From the NCBI GenBank assembly GCA_030145625.1, contig JAQYVF010000032.1, positions 1 through 47,268 of the forward strand: 47,268 nucleotides of DNA, in the 5' to 3' direction. Both the position numbers and the translations under genes were made by a program. The DNA comes from Desulfocapsa sp. GTDB lineage: Bacteria; Desulfobacterota; Desulfobulbia; Desulfobulbales; Desulfocapsaceae. The notes beneath the pieces were generated by a model, which saw only the letters and a program-made list of their open reading frames with translations, did no database searches and was not told the DNA's origin. Every line of letters begins with the position of its first letter. Within the stretch, counting starts at the first letter, position 1. This document shows positions 35,716 through 43,779 of the stretch, one piece after another.

Positions 35716-36605
35716 AGCCCCGGCTACTCAAGTGGATGGGAGGAAAAAAACGGATTGAACGTCCTGTAAGTGCGGCGATGATTCCCGGGCCGCTACATAT
35801 CTGCCAAGCTGAACCGAATCTTCATTGGATCTCTTTGTTGCGGCAGCGATGGTGGTTGCCGCAAACCTTTGAGCGACAGTCAGCATTGAGAGGTGGCATG
35901 GCTTGTATCTTTTTCGCCGCAGGAAGATTAAATGCCGTTGGTAACTGCAAGGGGTGTGAGCCTGACAAACGGTTTGAGAGATGACGTGTGTGAGAGTCAT
36001 GCGTCTTTGTTGAATAGATGCTTTTGCTCCTCCCCCCCCCATCACCTTGAAGGACTTCGTTTTGCAGGAATCCACCACGGTATCCATACTGCCGGTGAGG
36101 GGCTGCTGGGTCTGTTTGGCACTTCATTCTTTAGGCCACCTTGCAAAATTGCCTTTTCGCCCAAACTATTCGTTATGAGAAAAATTTTATTCTCGGAATA
36201 TCAAATATATGCACCCCAAGGGCACTTGTACCCGTAGTTAGGGTGATTCTTGCAGGGGCACCTGCGGTAAAATTTCTCTCATGCCTCGATTTTGAACGAA
36301 AAGTCTAATTTTTCAAGGTACCCTTTACGGTGATGCAGCAGTAAGTTGTCATTTCATCAATCCGTCCGGTCTGCTGCTCGCATCACTGAAGTTCAATGTG
36401 GCTGGTTGCGGACCGGCTTGTTTCGTCTGCACAAAAAGCTTGTCAGGGAATGGCGGAAGCGTTAAACTATTAATTGTATACAAATACAGTAGAAAATGGA
36501 ATATTGTACCAGGCGGGTTTCCCAATATGAGACAGATTGTGTTTTGTCGTGATGAGAAAGAATCGTGGTCTGTTTCTTGTTATTCCTAAAAAAGGAGGGC
36601 TGAGT
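35716..36605. other. Gene-free stretch before the RiPP cluster
   Basis: It contains long-form MITE copy D (36134-36323). The left part has minus-strand frames of no known family. The right part holds the likely promoter of the peptide gene, including a 10-bp palindrome TTGTATACAA at 36474-36483. The peptide gene's ribosome binding site AGGAGG lies just before 36606. Confidence 0.5.
36134..36323 (-). mobile_element. MITE copy D (long form, TTTA target duplication)
   Basis: This intact 190-bp long-form copy runs from GGCCACCTTGCAAAATTGCC to GGTACCC. It carries the 49-bp insert (about 36212-36260) seen in copy A. Both flanks are TTTA (36130-36133 and 36324-36327), a perfect 4-bp duplication. 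ATGAGAAAAATTTTA and TAAAATTTCTCTCAT form the inner inverted repeat with one change. Confidence 0.9.
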
Positions 36606-36869
36606 ATGTCAGATGAAGGCAATCGGATGCAGGATTTTCTTGAACGGATGACTAAAGACAGCGATTTTTCGAAGCGCGTAAAAGAGGATAAGAATGTTTT
36701 GACGGAATTGGGCTGGACTCCTGAGACAGTTTCCGGTTTTCAGGTAAAACGTTCAAAAGACTCGGCGGAGAAGGAAGGATATTGGGGGTGTGGTACCGAT
36801 TGTGGATGCATCGCTTCAGTTGGCAAGGGGGGTGGTTGTGTCTGTGGAAGCGGTAGCGGTTCCGGATGA
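36606..36869 (+). CDS. Predicted RiPP precursor peptide (Nif11-like leader, Cys/Gly-rich core)
   Basis: The 87-residue peptide has a helical, charged N-terminal half (MSDEGNRMQDFLERMTKDSD, then a LGWTPETV segment) that resembles Nif11-type leaders. A basic linker (QVKRSKDSAEKEG) leads to a core of about 28 residues, with CGTDCGC, VGKGGGCVC and a (GS)n tail; five cysteines are candidates for thioether crosslinks. A perfect GGAGG precedes ATG 36606. Its TGA overlaps the ATG of the radical SAM maturase (ATGA), so the two are translationally coupled. This arrangement strongly supports a precursor-maturase pair. The family is not certain. Confidence 0.8.
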   Translation: MSDEGNRMQDFLERMTKDSDFSKRVKEDKNVLTELGWTPETVSGFQVKRSKDSAEKEGYWGCGTDCGCIASVGKGGGCVCGSGSGSG

Positions 36870-38299
36870 GCCAACATACCCAATCGCCATCCGGTATAAG
36901 TTCCTTGCAGACAAAAGAGGAACAAACAATATTTTACTATCCGTCCCAAGTTTATTCTTCGCAGCGGGGAGATGAAACTCTTTATTTTGCACCGGGCCAG
37001 CAGGCGTTTGTTGCTGTTAACCTTGCAGGGCATGACGTGCTCAAGGCGGCTGTGGAAGGTGGGACGGCGAGTGAAATTTCCTTACGACTTTCCCAGGGAG
37101 ATCGTGAACTGGGAGCGGCGGTCCAGCAACTGGTCAGCCCGTTTCTGGATGATATGGTGTCGCGCCGGTTTCTTGCTACAGAACCTTTTAGCAAAGAGCG
37201 GAAAGAACGCCCCGAAGCCGACAAGGCTTCTTTGAAGCTCAGCAATCTCTACCTACATCTCACCGATGCCTGTAATCTCCATTGTGTCTATTGTTACAAT
37301 GTTTGTCATCGAACAGAAAACATTGCTCAACAGCGCAGTGATGCGAAAAAGGGCAGGCAGCTGTCTGATGATGAAATCAGGAAGGTGCTGGATGCTGCTG
37401 CCGAAGAGGGAGTTGAGACAGTTGTTTTTACCGGCGGTGAACCACTGTTGCGTAAGCATATATTTGAATTGGCAGCTTACGCCAAGGAGAAAGGGATCTC
37501 TCCTTCTTTACTTACTAATGGCACCCTCATTGATCGTGAAAAGGCTGTTTGTATTGCTGATTCGTTTGATGGTGTCATTGTAAGTATTGATAGTTGGGTG
37601 GAGGCGGAATATGCTAGGTTGCGACCGGGTGCTCCTTTGCAGCAAGTGTGGGATGGCGTGCGTTATCTGAACGAAGCCGGTGTCGAATCCCTGGCTATTC
37701 GTCCCGTGATTACATCTTTGAACCTTGCATCGTTACCAGGCTTCCCCAAAATTGCCAAGGAGCAATTGGGTTGTACCAGATTCTATCCTGCCGTATACCT
37801 CCCCAATAGTCCGGAAGAACTTGAAACACTAGGTCTATTTCCAGATCATGAGATTTATTGGAGTACCTTGGTTTCTTTTTTTAAGGCCCTGGATGAAGTG
37901 GGTGGCATTTCAGTAAAAGATGAATTCGCTCTCTCCGGTGCTGGTACCTGCGGTGCCGCTACCAGTCTGCTCAGTGTTAGTGCAACCGGTGATGTCTATC
38001 CCTGTCAGAGTTTGCATGTGGATGAATTTTGGGCAGGGAACATACGCGAGCAGTCTCTTGGTGAAATTCTTCAAGATGCTCCTGCCTTGCACTCCTTTCG
38101 GAAAAATCGCTGGCCATGGTTCAAATCATGTGCAGAATGTTCCTTGGTGACGATCTGTTCTTCGACTTGTCGAGTTTTCCAAAATGTTTTTGAAAAACAC
38201 CAGGACTTGTTTTTTCAGCATATGTGTCCTTTTTTCAAGAAGGAGTGTGAGCACAGGCTATGGCGTGAAGTGGACAAGATGCAAGTGCAGTCTGCTTAG
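36866..38299 (+). CDS. PqqD-radical SAM-SPASM peptide maturase
   Basis: The 477-residue enzyme has an N-terminal PqqD-like peptide-recognition domain (about residues 20-105; FYYPSQVYSSQRGDETLYF). A radical SAM domain follows with cluster motif LTDACNLHCVYCY (CX3CX2C) and GGEPLLRKHIFELA. The C-terminal SPASM region carries extra cysteines (GTCGAATS, GDVYPCQSL, SCAECSLVTICSSTC, HMCPFFKKEC) for auxiliary Fe-S clusters. Such enzymes form thioether or carbon-carbon crosslinks in Cys-containing peptides. The upstream gene, overlapping by 4 bp, supplies a fitting Cys-rich substrate. The crosslink type and product bioactivity are unknown. Confidence 0.88.
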   Translation: MSQHTQSPSGISSLQTKEEQTIFYYPSQVYSSQRGDETLYFAPGQQAFVAVNLAGHDVLKAAVEGGTASEISLRLSQGDRELGAAVQQLVSPFLDDMVSRRFLATEPFSKERKERPEADKASLKLSNLYLHLTDACNLHCVYCYNVCHRTENIAQQRSDAKKGRQLSDDEIRKVLDAAAEEGVETVVFTGGEPLLRKHIFELAAYAKEKGISPSLLTNGTLIDREKAVCIADSFDGVIVSIDSWVEAEYARLRPGAPLQQVWDGVRYLNEAGVESLAIRPVITSLNLASLPGFPKIAKEQLGCTRFYPAVYLPNSPEELETLGLFPDHEIYWSTLVSFFKALDEVGGISVKDEFALSGAGTCGAATSLLSVSATGDVYPCQSLHVDEFWAGNIREQSLGEILQDAPALHSFRKNRWPWFKSCAECSLVTICSSTCRVFQNVFEKHQDLFFQHMCPFFKKECEHRLWREVDKMQVQSA

Positions 38300-38390
38300 G
38301 CGTATACGTTGCAGGAGGGTATGAAGTGTAAGTTCTTGCGATAGAGGAAAGATCGTAAGGGGTAGATTTTGTTTTTTCTACGCGTTGTGT

Positions 38391-38409
38391 ATCCATAGGA
38401 CCTATGGAT
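38391..38409. repeat. Perfect 19-bp dyad
   Basis: ATCCATAGG and CCTATGGAT flank a single A. It lies between the convergent maturase and TPR genes. It could be a two-way terminator without T-runs or a protein-binding site. Confidence 0.5.
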
Positions 38410-38423
38410 TAGAAGCGAATTCG

Positions 38424-39008
38424 TCAGCCCGTTGATCTTGTTGGGGGAGTGGCTGCCTCCCGTTGTTTTCTGGAGGCTGTTTTTTGTCGATTAAAATTTT
38501 CAATCCTTCTGGCATTGGCTGCCAGTACTCCCTTCTCTCTCATCACATCGAAACGGCTTTTTCTGTTGTGATCTACAATGCTATCCATGATAATGGTAGG
38601 GGGATTTTCGACCTCATATTTTTTTTGGATCTCTGCCATAGATTTTTTAATGAGCTTGTCGGCCTCATAGGTCAACGTAGGAACCTCTTTTTTTGCCGCC
38701 TTGGCATCTTCATAGGCTAGGTCATATTTTCCCCTGGCCATTAGAAAATGGCTTCGTTCAAGATGGATCCAACCTTTATGGTTGAGTTCCAGGGCCTGGT
38801 TGTAGTCTTCCAGGGCCTTTCCCCATTCCTGTATCTGAGTATACTGCCTGGCTCGGTACATATGAAATGCACTTTTAGTCACAGAGTCTTGAGCCTGCTT
38901 AATTTCGAGATCTAATTGTTCGATAATTGATTGACTGTTGCCAGCTAGACCAATAGAGGATGTGAGCAAGACAAGAAGCAGTGGAAACAGGAAAAATTTG
39001 TGGAACAT
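38424..39008 (-). CDS. Exported TPR-repeat protein
   Basis: The 194-residue product has a signal peptide (FFLFPLLLVLLTSSIGLAG) and a pair of TPR-like helices (AFHMYRARQYTQIQEWGKAL, then HLERSHFLMARGKYDLAYED). The C-terminal third is charged and basic (RKSRFDVMREKG) and probably flexible. TPR proteins scaffold protein complexes, and this one is likely periplasmic. It runs convergent to the maturase gene, so its link to the RiPP cluster is only positional. Confidence 0.7.
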   Translation of the reverse strand: MFHKFFLFPLLLVLLTSSIGLAGNSQSIIEQLDLEIKQAQDSVTKSAFHMYRARQYTQIQEWGKALEDYNQALELNHKGWIHLERSHFLMARGKYDLAYEDAKAAKKEVPTLTYEADKLIKKSMAEIQKKYEVENPPTIIMDSIVDHNRKSRFDVMREKGVLAANARRIENFNRQKTASRKQREAATPPTRSTG

Positions 39009-39145
39009 ATTATCATTTACCTCACTGATTTTTTACGAAGGGGAAAATTTTAAGCCTAACACGTTAATTGCTTCTTGACATATCATAAAAATCTTGGAGA
39101 AGCTTACAAAAATCGATGCTTATATCTCGAATATACTTCAAATAT

Positions 39146-39175
39146 GGGATGGGATGGGATGGGATGGGATGGGAT
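39146..39175 (+). repeat. Pentanucleotide tandem repeat GGGAT x6 (G-quadruplex-capable)
   Basis: Six perfect copies of GGGAT occupy 30 bp. Four runs of GGG spaced by AT form a textbook G-quadruplex with two-base loops. Pentanucleotide repeats mutate readily by slippage and would shift frame, but no convincing gene spans it. The weak 96-codon frame from 39075 to 39365 runs through it as (GWDGM)n. Confidence 0.8.
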
Positions 39176-39357
39176 GCCAGAAAATAGAGATGCCTTTATA
39201 GAATTCCTGATTATCTTGGCCTGTAATATATATTGCCACCAGGCATCTCAAAAATTATATTCTCAATACGCTTGTCACCTGCAGGAGAACCCGGGTGTTT
39301 TATTTGATCATCAGGGTGTACAGCGATCCGAAACCTTGATGAAGAATTTTGTTTCCC

Positions 39358-40292
39358 GTGCGTAATCAGCCCAAAGCCTATATCCTGACTTTCCTGGTCG
39401 TTATCTTTTGGGCAACTGTAGCTTCCGTCTTTTAGATTGCTCTCAGAGATGTTACTGCGTAGACCCTCCTCTTTTACACCACTTTTTTTTCTACTCTCTG
39501 TCTGTTTTGTATACTTTGCAGTCAGGGTAAGTTGAACCTGCTGAGAAAAAGTAGTCGTAGCTCCCTTGCAAAAGCTGCTCTGCTTGGCCTTCTTAATCCC
39601 TTTCTTTACTATCTTATCCTTTTTAAGGCCTAAGCTGTTTTGCCCGGCCAGATTGCCATGAGTTTGAACTACGGCTGGCCCCGGTGCTTACTTTGTTGTC
39701 GGTGCCTATTCTTGGGCACTCCTTGAGTAAATGCCAGGTGATGGCGGTAGTGATCAGCTTTGTGGGGGCTATAATTATCGCAACCAGAGGAGAAATTACC
39801 AGTTTCGGAGACGTCAGTCGGCTTGGTATTTTTCTGGCAGGAAGTTCTACTCTGATCTGGGCTGTATACTGGCTCATTAATGCAAAGGATGGGCTTGATC
39901 CGGTGGTAACATTGTTTACCGGGTTCTGTTTTGGTCTGCTCTATACTGTCTTGTTCTGCATGTTTGCAGGAGGCCTTGTGCTTCCTGAGGGCTGTGTGTG
40001 GCTGCCATTGAGTTATATAGGCCTTTTTGAAATGAGTATCACCTTTGTTTGCTGGCTTACCGCGTTACAGCTGACTTCTTCTGTAGCGCGCATCGGAAAC
40101 CTGATTTATGTGACCCCCTTTTGCTCTTTGCTTTTATTGAACCTTGTGGTGGGAGAAAAAATATATTTGGCCACCTTTGTCGGCCTGTTCCTGATTGTGG
40201 GCACTACCCTGTTTCAGGGTTGGCAGAACAGAGGAGTGAGGGTGGTGGCACGTTTCAGATATTTTGACAAGTCCAGGAAATATGTAATTTGA
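39358..40292 (+). pseudogene. EamA/DMT-family transporter with three stops and a frameshift
   Basis: Joined, the frames give a full-length transporter of about 300 residues with ten membrane segments. The start GTG 39358 reads MRNQPKAYILTFLVVIFWAT. In-frame stops fall where family members have other residues: TAG after ASVF, TAG after RDVTA, and TAA after LILFKA. A one-base shift follows near 39680, after NYGWP. The intact tail (39684-40292) carries the second EamA repeat. TAG at two sites could suggest pyrrolysine, but the TAA and frameshift argue for decay. Confidence 0.8.
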
Positions 40293-40416
40293 ACTGTCTG
40301 ATTTGACCTTTCTGTTTTTGTGCCAAGAGTGATAGCAAAAGTCTCTGTACAACGTGTTTAAAAGGCTTACTGTATGAAATAGGAACGAGTGCTATTATCA
40401 TCCAAGGTGGGAGTCA

Positions 40417-40602
40417 ATGACAGATAAAAAATATATTATTAAAAAACCGGATCCTGAGCGAGTCGCAGTCCTCAGGTCACTCCCTAAGGAGATTAAGGAG
40501 ATACTTACCGGAGAAGAGGCGGCAGCATTTATAAATAATGAGCCTCTTTCTGAAACACTTTATGAAAAACTCAAAAACTACCTGGTCCCGATCGATGAGT
40601 AA
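40417..40602 (+). CDS. Small hypothetical protein, 61 residues
   Basis: The charged product (KKPDPERVAVLRSLPKEIKE, LTGEEAAAFINNEPLSETL) is rich in Glu and Lys and looks helical. It has no cysteine, signal or known motif. A GTGGGAG lies 3 nt before the ATG. It is 29 bp from the next small gene and could form an operon with it. A leader or regulatory peptide role is possible but unproven. Confidence 0.45.
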   Translation: MTDKKYIIKKPDPERVAVLRSLPKEIKEILTGEEAAAFINNEPLSETLYEKLKNYLVPIDE

Positions 40603-40631
40603 CTGTGAGGTGGACAGGAAAGGAGCGTATC

Positions 40632-40805
40632 ATGGAAAAGACAAATAATCAGCAAGCAAAACCTGTGGAAGTGTGTGAATGTAATGCGGAATGGCGCGGT
40701 GTTCTTGGAGGAAATGATTGGGAAGAGTGTCAGTGCTATCTGGTTGGAGAAAAAGGTGAAGAGAAGGATAAGGGTAAAGAGGTTGAAAATCCTGAAAATC
40801 CTTGA
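40632..40805 (+). CDS. Small Cys-containing hypothetical peptide, 57 residues
   Basis: The product has two CxC pairs (VEVCECNAEWRGV and WEECQCYLVGEK) separated by about 20 residues and an acidic, Lys-rich tail (EEKDKGKEVENPENP). GGAAAGGAG precedes the ATG. The spaced cysteine pairs could bind a metal or be modified. It lies about 2.3 kb downstream of the radical SAM maturase, so a second substrate is conceivable, though the cluster is interrupted by other genes. Confidence 0.5.
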   Translation: MEKTNNQQAKPVEVCECNAEWRGVLGGNDWEECQCYLVGEKGEEKDKGKEVENPENP

Positions 40806-40878
40806 GACATCTTTTTGGAAATATAGAAATCAGCTGAGTATGAACGTATATTTCTTTGCTCACAGCTTGTAGTGTATA

Positions 40879-41019
40879 GGCCACCTTGTAAAATTGCCTT
40901 TTCTCACAAACTCTTCGTTATGAGAAAAATTTTATCCTCGGAATATCAGATATATGTCTGCGGTAAAATTTTTCTCATGCCTCGATTTTGAAGGAAAATT
41001 CTAATTTTTCAAGGTACCC
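40879..41019 (-). mobile_element. MITE copy E (short form, TATA target duplication)
   Basis: This 141-bp copy begins GGCCACCTTGTAAAATTGCC and ends GGTACCC. Flanks are TATA at 40875-40878 and 41020-41023, an exact 4-bp duplication. The inner inverted repeat ATGAGAAAAATTTTA with TAAAATTTTTCTCAT is perfect. It matches copy F almost throughout. Confidence 0.9.
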
Positions 41020-41096
41020 TATATTTTTTTGGGCCTTTTCAACTATTGGGGCGCTGTTCGTTTTCTTATCTGTAGGTTTCAAAAGCATTAAGTCGG

Positions 41097-41155
41097 AAAC
41101 ATTGTTTACGTTGTGCGTAAACAATGTTTGTACCGTCGTAAAAAAATTTTTACGA
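41097..41155. repeat. Two adjacent perfect palindromes
   Basis: The first (41097-41129) has 14-bp arms AAACATTGTTTACG and CGTAAACAATGTTT around TTGTG. The second (41136-41155) has arms TCGTAAAAA and TTTTTACGA around AA. Neither is followed by a T-run that suits a terminator. They lie about 270-320 bp upstream of a sigma-54-like promoter and could be activator sites. The rest of 40806-41508 holds no gene. Confidence 0.6.
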
Positions 41156-41419
41156 AAACACCTTCCTATTCGGTTTTCCCGAGAAGACAGGTCAGCCTGA
41201 AACTTTCTTTTTGACTTTTTATCTGCTGTATCCTTTGTCCTGAAGTACAATAACGTAATCTTTTTGTTTCCCAGAAGTAAAAAAGATAATAATCAGTCTT
41301 ATTAGTATGATGCTTTTTATCTATCTGGTAATTCGTATTTTTCTCTAATACATCTTTTGTATTAAGCCGGTTACTTTGTTGAGGGAATGCTGATGGTGTT
41401 TCCTCTATGTTAAGGTGTT

Positions 41420-41436
41420 CTGGCGCTCATTTTGCA
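41420..41436 (+). promoter_or_regulatory. Sigma-54-like promoter for the decaheme cytochrome
   Basis: CTGGCGCTCATTTTGCA fits YTGGCACG-N4-TTGCW with two mismatches in the -24 half, and the GG and GC elements are 12 bp apart. Transcription would start near 41447, about 60 bp before the gene. The fit is weaker than at nap. Confidence 0.5.
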
Positions 41437-41508
41437 TACCACATTGTGGCAAATGTTTGTTCTTTATCATAAGAACAAGAAGACTCACTTTAGCCCTTCG
41501 GGGAGGAA

Positions 41509-43455
41509 ATGAAAATGAGCAAAAAAACACTTTTTCTGACTGCGCTTCTCCTGGCGCAGCCACCACTTTTTTATAGCACAGCCTCTGCAGAGATTGAAGA
41601 TGTCGAGGCCGTATGGGATCAGAACAAAGAGAAACTCTCTGTCAATGCAAAGGATGAACACGGTAGTGGCTCTCTGACTGTACTCTATAACGGTCAGGAG
41701 TTACCCATGACCTACAATGAAAGAAAAGAGAGATACCAGCTTAGGCTCAGCCCGACCTGTTATGATAACTCAGTTTCCATCGTTTCTTCCTCGGGAGAGA
41801 GAGAGACAAAGTCTGTTCGAACTAAAAACGGTAACGGATCCGGTTATGAGTGTGGTGTGGCCCCTCCGGCATGTCAGGATGGGGACGGCGATGGATACAC
41901 CGCTGCTGTTTGTGGCGGTCAGGACTGTAATGATTCTGATCCTCTTGCTTTTCCAGGAGCCCAGGAAATCTGCGGTGACAATATTGATCAGGACTGCAAT
42001 GGTGCGGATCTGGCCTGCGAGACACCTACTACTCCTCATGGTGGACTCACATTTGCAGAATACCCTGCTAATTGTATTAGTTGCCACTATACCGAGGCAA
42101 TGGAAATGCAGAGTTCTACCCATTATAGATGGGTTGGTGAAACTCCTGATATGGTCAACAGTACTGGAACGCTTCAGGGTAAGCTCACCAATGCGGTGAA
42201 TAGTTATTGTATCAACATCAAGGGCGACTGGCCCGTATGCGGTTCCTGCCATGTCGGTCGGGGGAAAAAGCCCGATGATCCCACTGCAGGATTGGAAAAT
42301 ATAGATTGTCTGGTCTGTCACAGTGAAGAATACTCCACTTCCAGGACTCGCTTGGCGGACGGCAGCATGGGTGTTTTGACGCCCACTGATTCAATGGTCC
42401 AAAATCTTCATGCCCCCACCAGGGCAAATTGTCTCACCTGTCATGCCAAAGCAGGTGGCGGTGATGGTGTGAAACGGGGAGACATTTCCCTGACCACAGC
42501 CCACAACAGTGATCCGGAGTTTGATGTGCACATGAATACCAGTGGCAGTGACCTTTCCTGTCAGAAGTGCCATGTCTTTGAGAATCATCTGGTCATAGGC
42601 AAAGGATCGGATCTGCGGCCCACCGATGATCTGAATCGAGGAGCGGAAATAAGCTGTACAACCTGCCATACCAATAAGGATTCTATCGGCGGTCATGATA
42701 ACTCAACCATAGGCAATCATGTAACCAGAGTTGCCTGTCAGACCTGTCATATTCCCACCTATGCCAAGGTACCCACGGAAATCTACCGTGACTGGCAGCT
42801 TACCCATGCTGGGTTGCCCGCTGATGGAAGCGCTGGGCCCGGTCATCCCTTAACCCTCAAGGAAGGGAATCTTATTCCCGAATACAGGTTCTGGAACAGA
42901 TTGAGTGATAACGCTCTTCTTGGAGATGATGCTTCTTTGACCTACGACGCGGTTAAAGGTACTTATCCAACCTCTAGTCTCCGCGGAGATGTAGGAGAGG
43001 GTAAGCTCTATCCATTCAAATACAAAAGGGCCAATCAGCCTATGACGGTTGCAGACTCCAGATTGATCGCTCTGGATACCTTTGAGTATCTTAAGGGCTC
43101 CGGAGATGTAGACATAGCGATCAAAAAAGGTTTGGTAAATACAGGATACTCAGCCGACGAGCCCTACAAATGGGTCGAAACCGATACCTATCAGATGTTG
43201 AATCATGGGATTTCTCCTTCTTCAAGTGCTCTCCAGTGTAGTAGTTGTCATGAGAACACCTCAACAATGGATCTGCCGGGAGAACTCGGCTATCAGTTGA
43301 AGGGTGCAAAAGAAGTTGTTTGTTTCCAGTGTCATGGAAGTGAGGAGGTTAAGCCCTTTGCAACGATTCACGATAAGCATGTAAAAGACAAACGATATGA
43401 CTGTTCCTGGTGCCATAGTTTCTCCAGGCCAGAACGTAATCTACGTATGCCTTGA
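41509..43455 (+). CDS. Decaheme c-type cytochrome with MopE-like metal-binding segment
   Basis: The 648-residue secreted protein has a signal peptide (TLFLTALLLAQPPLFYSTAS) and ten CxxCH motifs: CISCH, CGSCH, CLVCH, CLTCH, CQKCH, CTTCH, CQTCH, CSSCH, CFQCH and CSWCH. Between the N-terminal beta region and the first heme lies a MopE-type repeat (DGDGDGYTAAVCGGQDCNDS, then FPGAQEICGDNIDQDCNG), an extracellular Asp-rich calcium- or metal-binding motif. The heme domain probably works in extracellular or periplasmic electron transfer. GGGGAGGAA lies just before ATG 41509, so 41515 (also ATG) is better spaced. A sigma-54-like promoter is upstream and a terminator downstream, so it is a single-gene unit. 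Confidence 0.85.
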   Translation: MKMSKKTLFLTALLLAQPPLFYSTASAEIEDVEAVWDQNKEKLSVNAKDEHGSGSLTVLYNGQELPMTYNERKERYQLRLSPTCYDNSVSIVSSSGERETKSVRTKNGNGSGYECGVAPPACQDGDGDGYTAAVCGGQDCNDSDPLAFPGAQEICGDNIDQDCNGADLACETPTTPHGGLTFAEYPANCISCHYTEAMEMQSSTHYRWVGETPDMVNSTGTLQGKLTNAVNSYCINIKGDWPVCGSCHVGRGKKPDDPTAGLENIDCLVCHSEEYSTSRTRLADGSMGVLTPTDSMVQNLHAPTRANCLTCHAKAGGGDGVKRGDISLTTAHNSDPEFDVHMNTSGSDLSCQKCHVFENHLVIGKGSDLRPTDDLNRGAEISCTTCHTNKDSIGGHDNSTIGNHVTRVACQTCHIPTYAKVPTEIYRDWQLTHAGLPADGSAGPGHPLTLKEGNLIPEYRFWNRLSDNALLGDDASLTYDAVKGTYPTSSLRGDVGEGKLYPFKYKRANQPMTVADSRLIALDTFEYLKGSGDVDIAIKKGLVNTGYSADEPYKWVETDTYQMLNHGISPSSSALQCSSCHENTSTMDLPGELGYQLKGAKEVVCFQCHGSEEVKPFATIHDKHVKDKRYDCSWCHSFSRPERNLRMP

Positions 43456-43487
43456 TTCTTATCATACTCATGTAATATTTCTGACTC

Positions 43488-43527
43488 GCCAGGGAAGGGG
43501 TACTTCAGCCCCCTTCCCTGGCTTTTT
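43488..43527 (+). terminator. Rho-independent terminator
   Basis: GCCAGGGAAGGGG pairs with CCCCTTCCCTGGC over a loop of nine bases and is followed by five T residues. It ends the decaheme cytochrome unit. Confidence 0.92.
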
Positions 43528-43638
43528 CATTGCAGGATACCCTATCCAGTCTTACCTTCTGTTCAGGGTAGTTAAGGTAGGATTTCTTCTGTACCAAATG
43601 TGGTCATTGCCTTGCTTGTTAGATGATCTTATAGTGAA

Positions 43639-43779
43639 GGCCACTTTGCAAAATTGCCTTTTCGCCCAAACTCTTCGTTATGAGAAAAATTTTATCCCCG
43701 GAATATCAAATATATGCTTGCGGTAAAATTTCTCTCATGCCTCGATTTTGAACGAAAATTCTAATTTTTCAAGGTACCC
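43639..43779 (-). mobile_element. MITE copy F (short form, TGAA target duplication)
   Basis: This 141-bp copy begins GGCCACTTTGCAAAATTGCC and ends GGTACCC. Flanks are TGAA at 43635-43638 and 43780-43783, an exact 4-bp duplication. It nearly equals copy E, suggesting recent activity. The gap 43456-43947 holds only this and the terminator. Confidence 0.9.

Noticed and set aside
35728-36087. 119-codon minus-strand frame with transposase-like look
   Set aside because: No match to a known transposase motif could be recalled, so it is left as unassigned sequence.
36866-36905. TGA ending the RiPP precursor considered as Sec
   Set aside because: It overlaps the ATG of the maturase, the extension is short and not conserved-looking, and a normal stop fits.
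39075-39365. 96-codon frame spanning the GGGAT repeat
   Set aside because: Its start is TTG without a ribosome binding site and the sequence resembles no known protein, so a phase-variable gene is not claimed.
7882-43779. CRISPR array considered for the repeated element
   Set aside because: Copies are kilobases apart with no spacers between regular repeats, so they are mobile elements.
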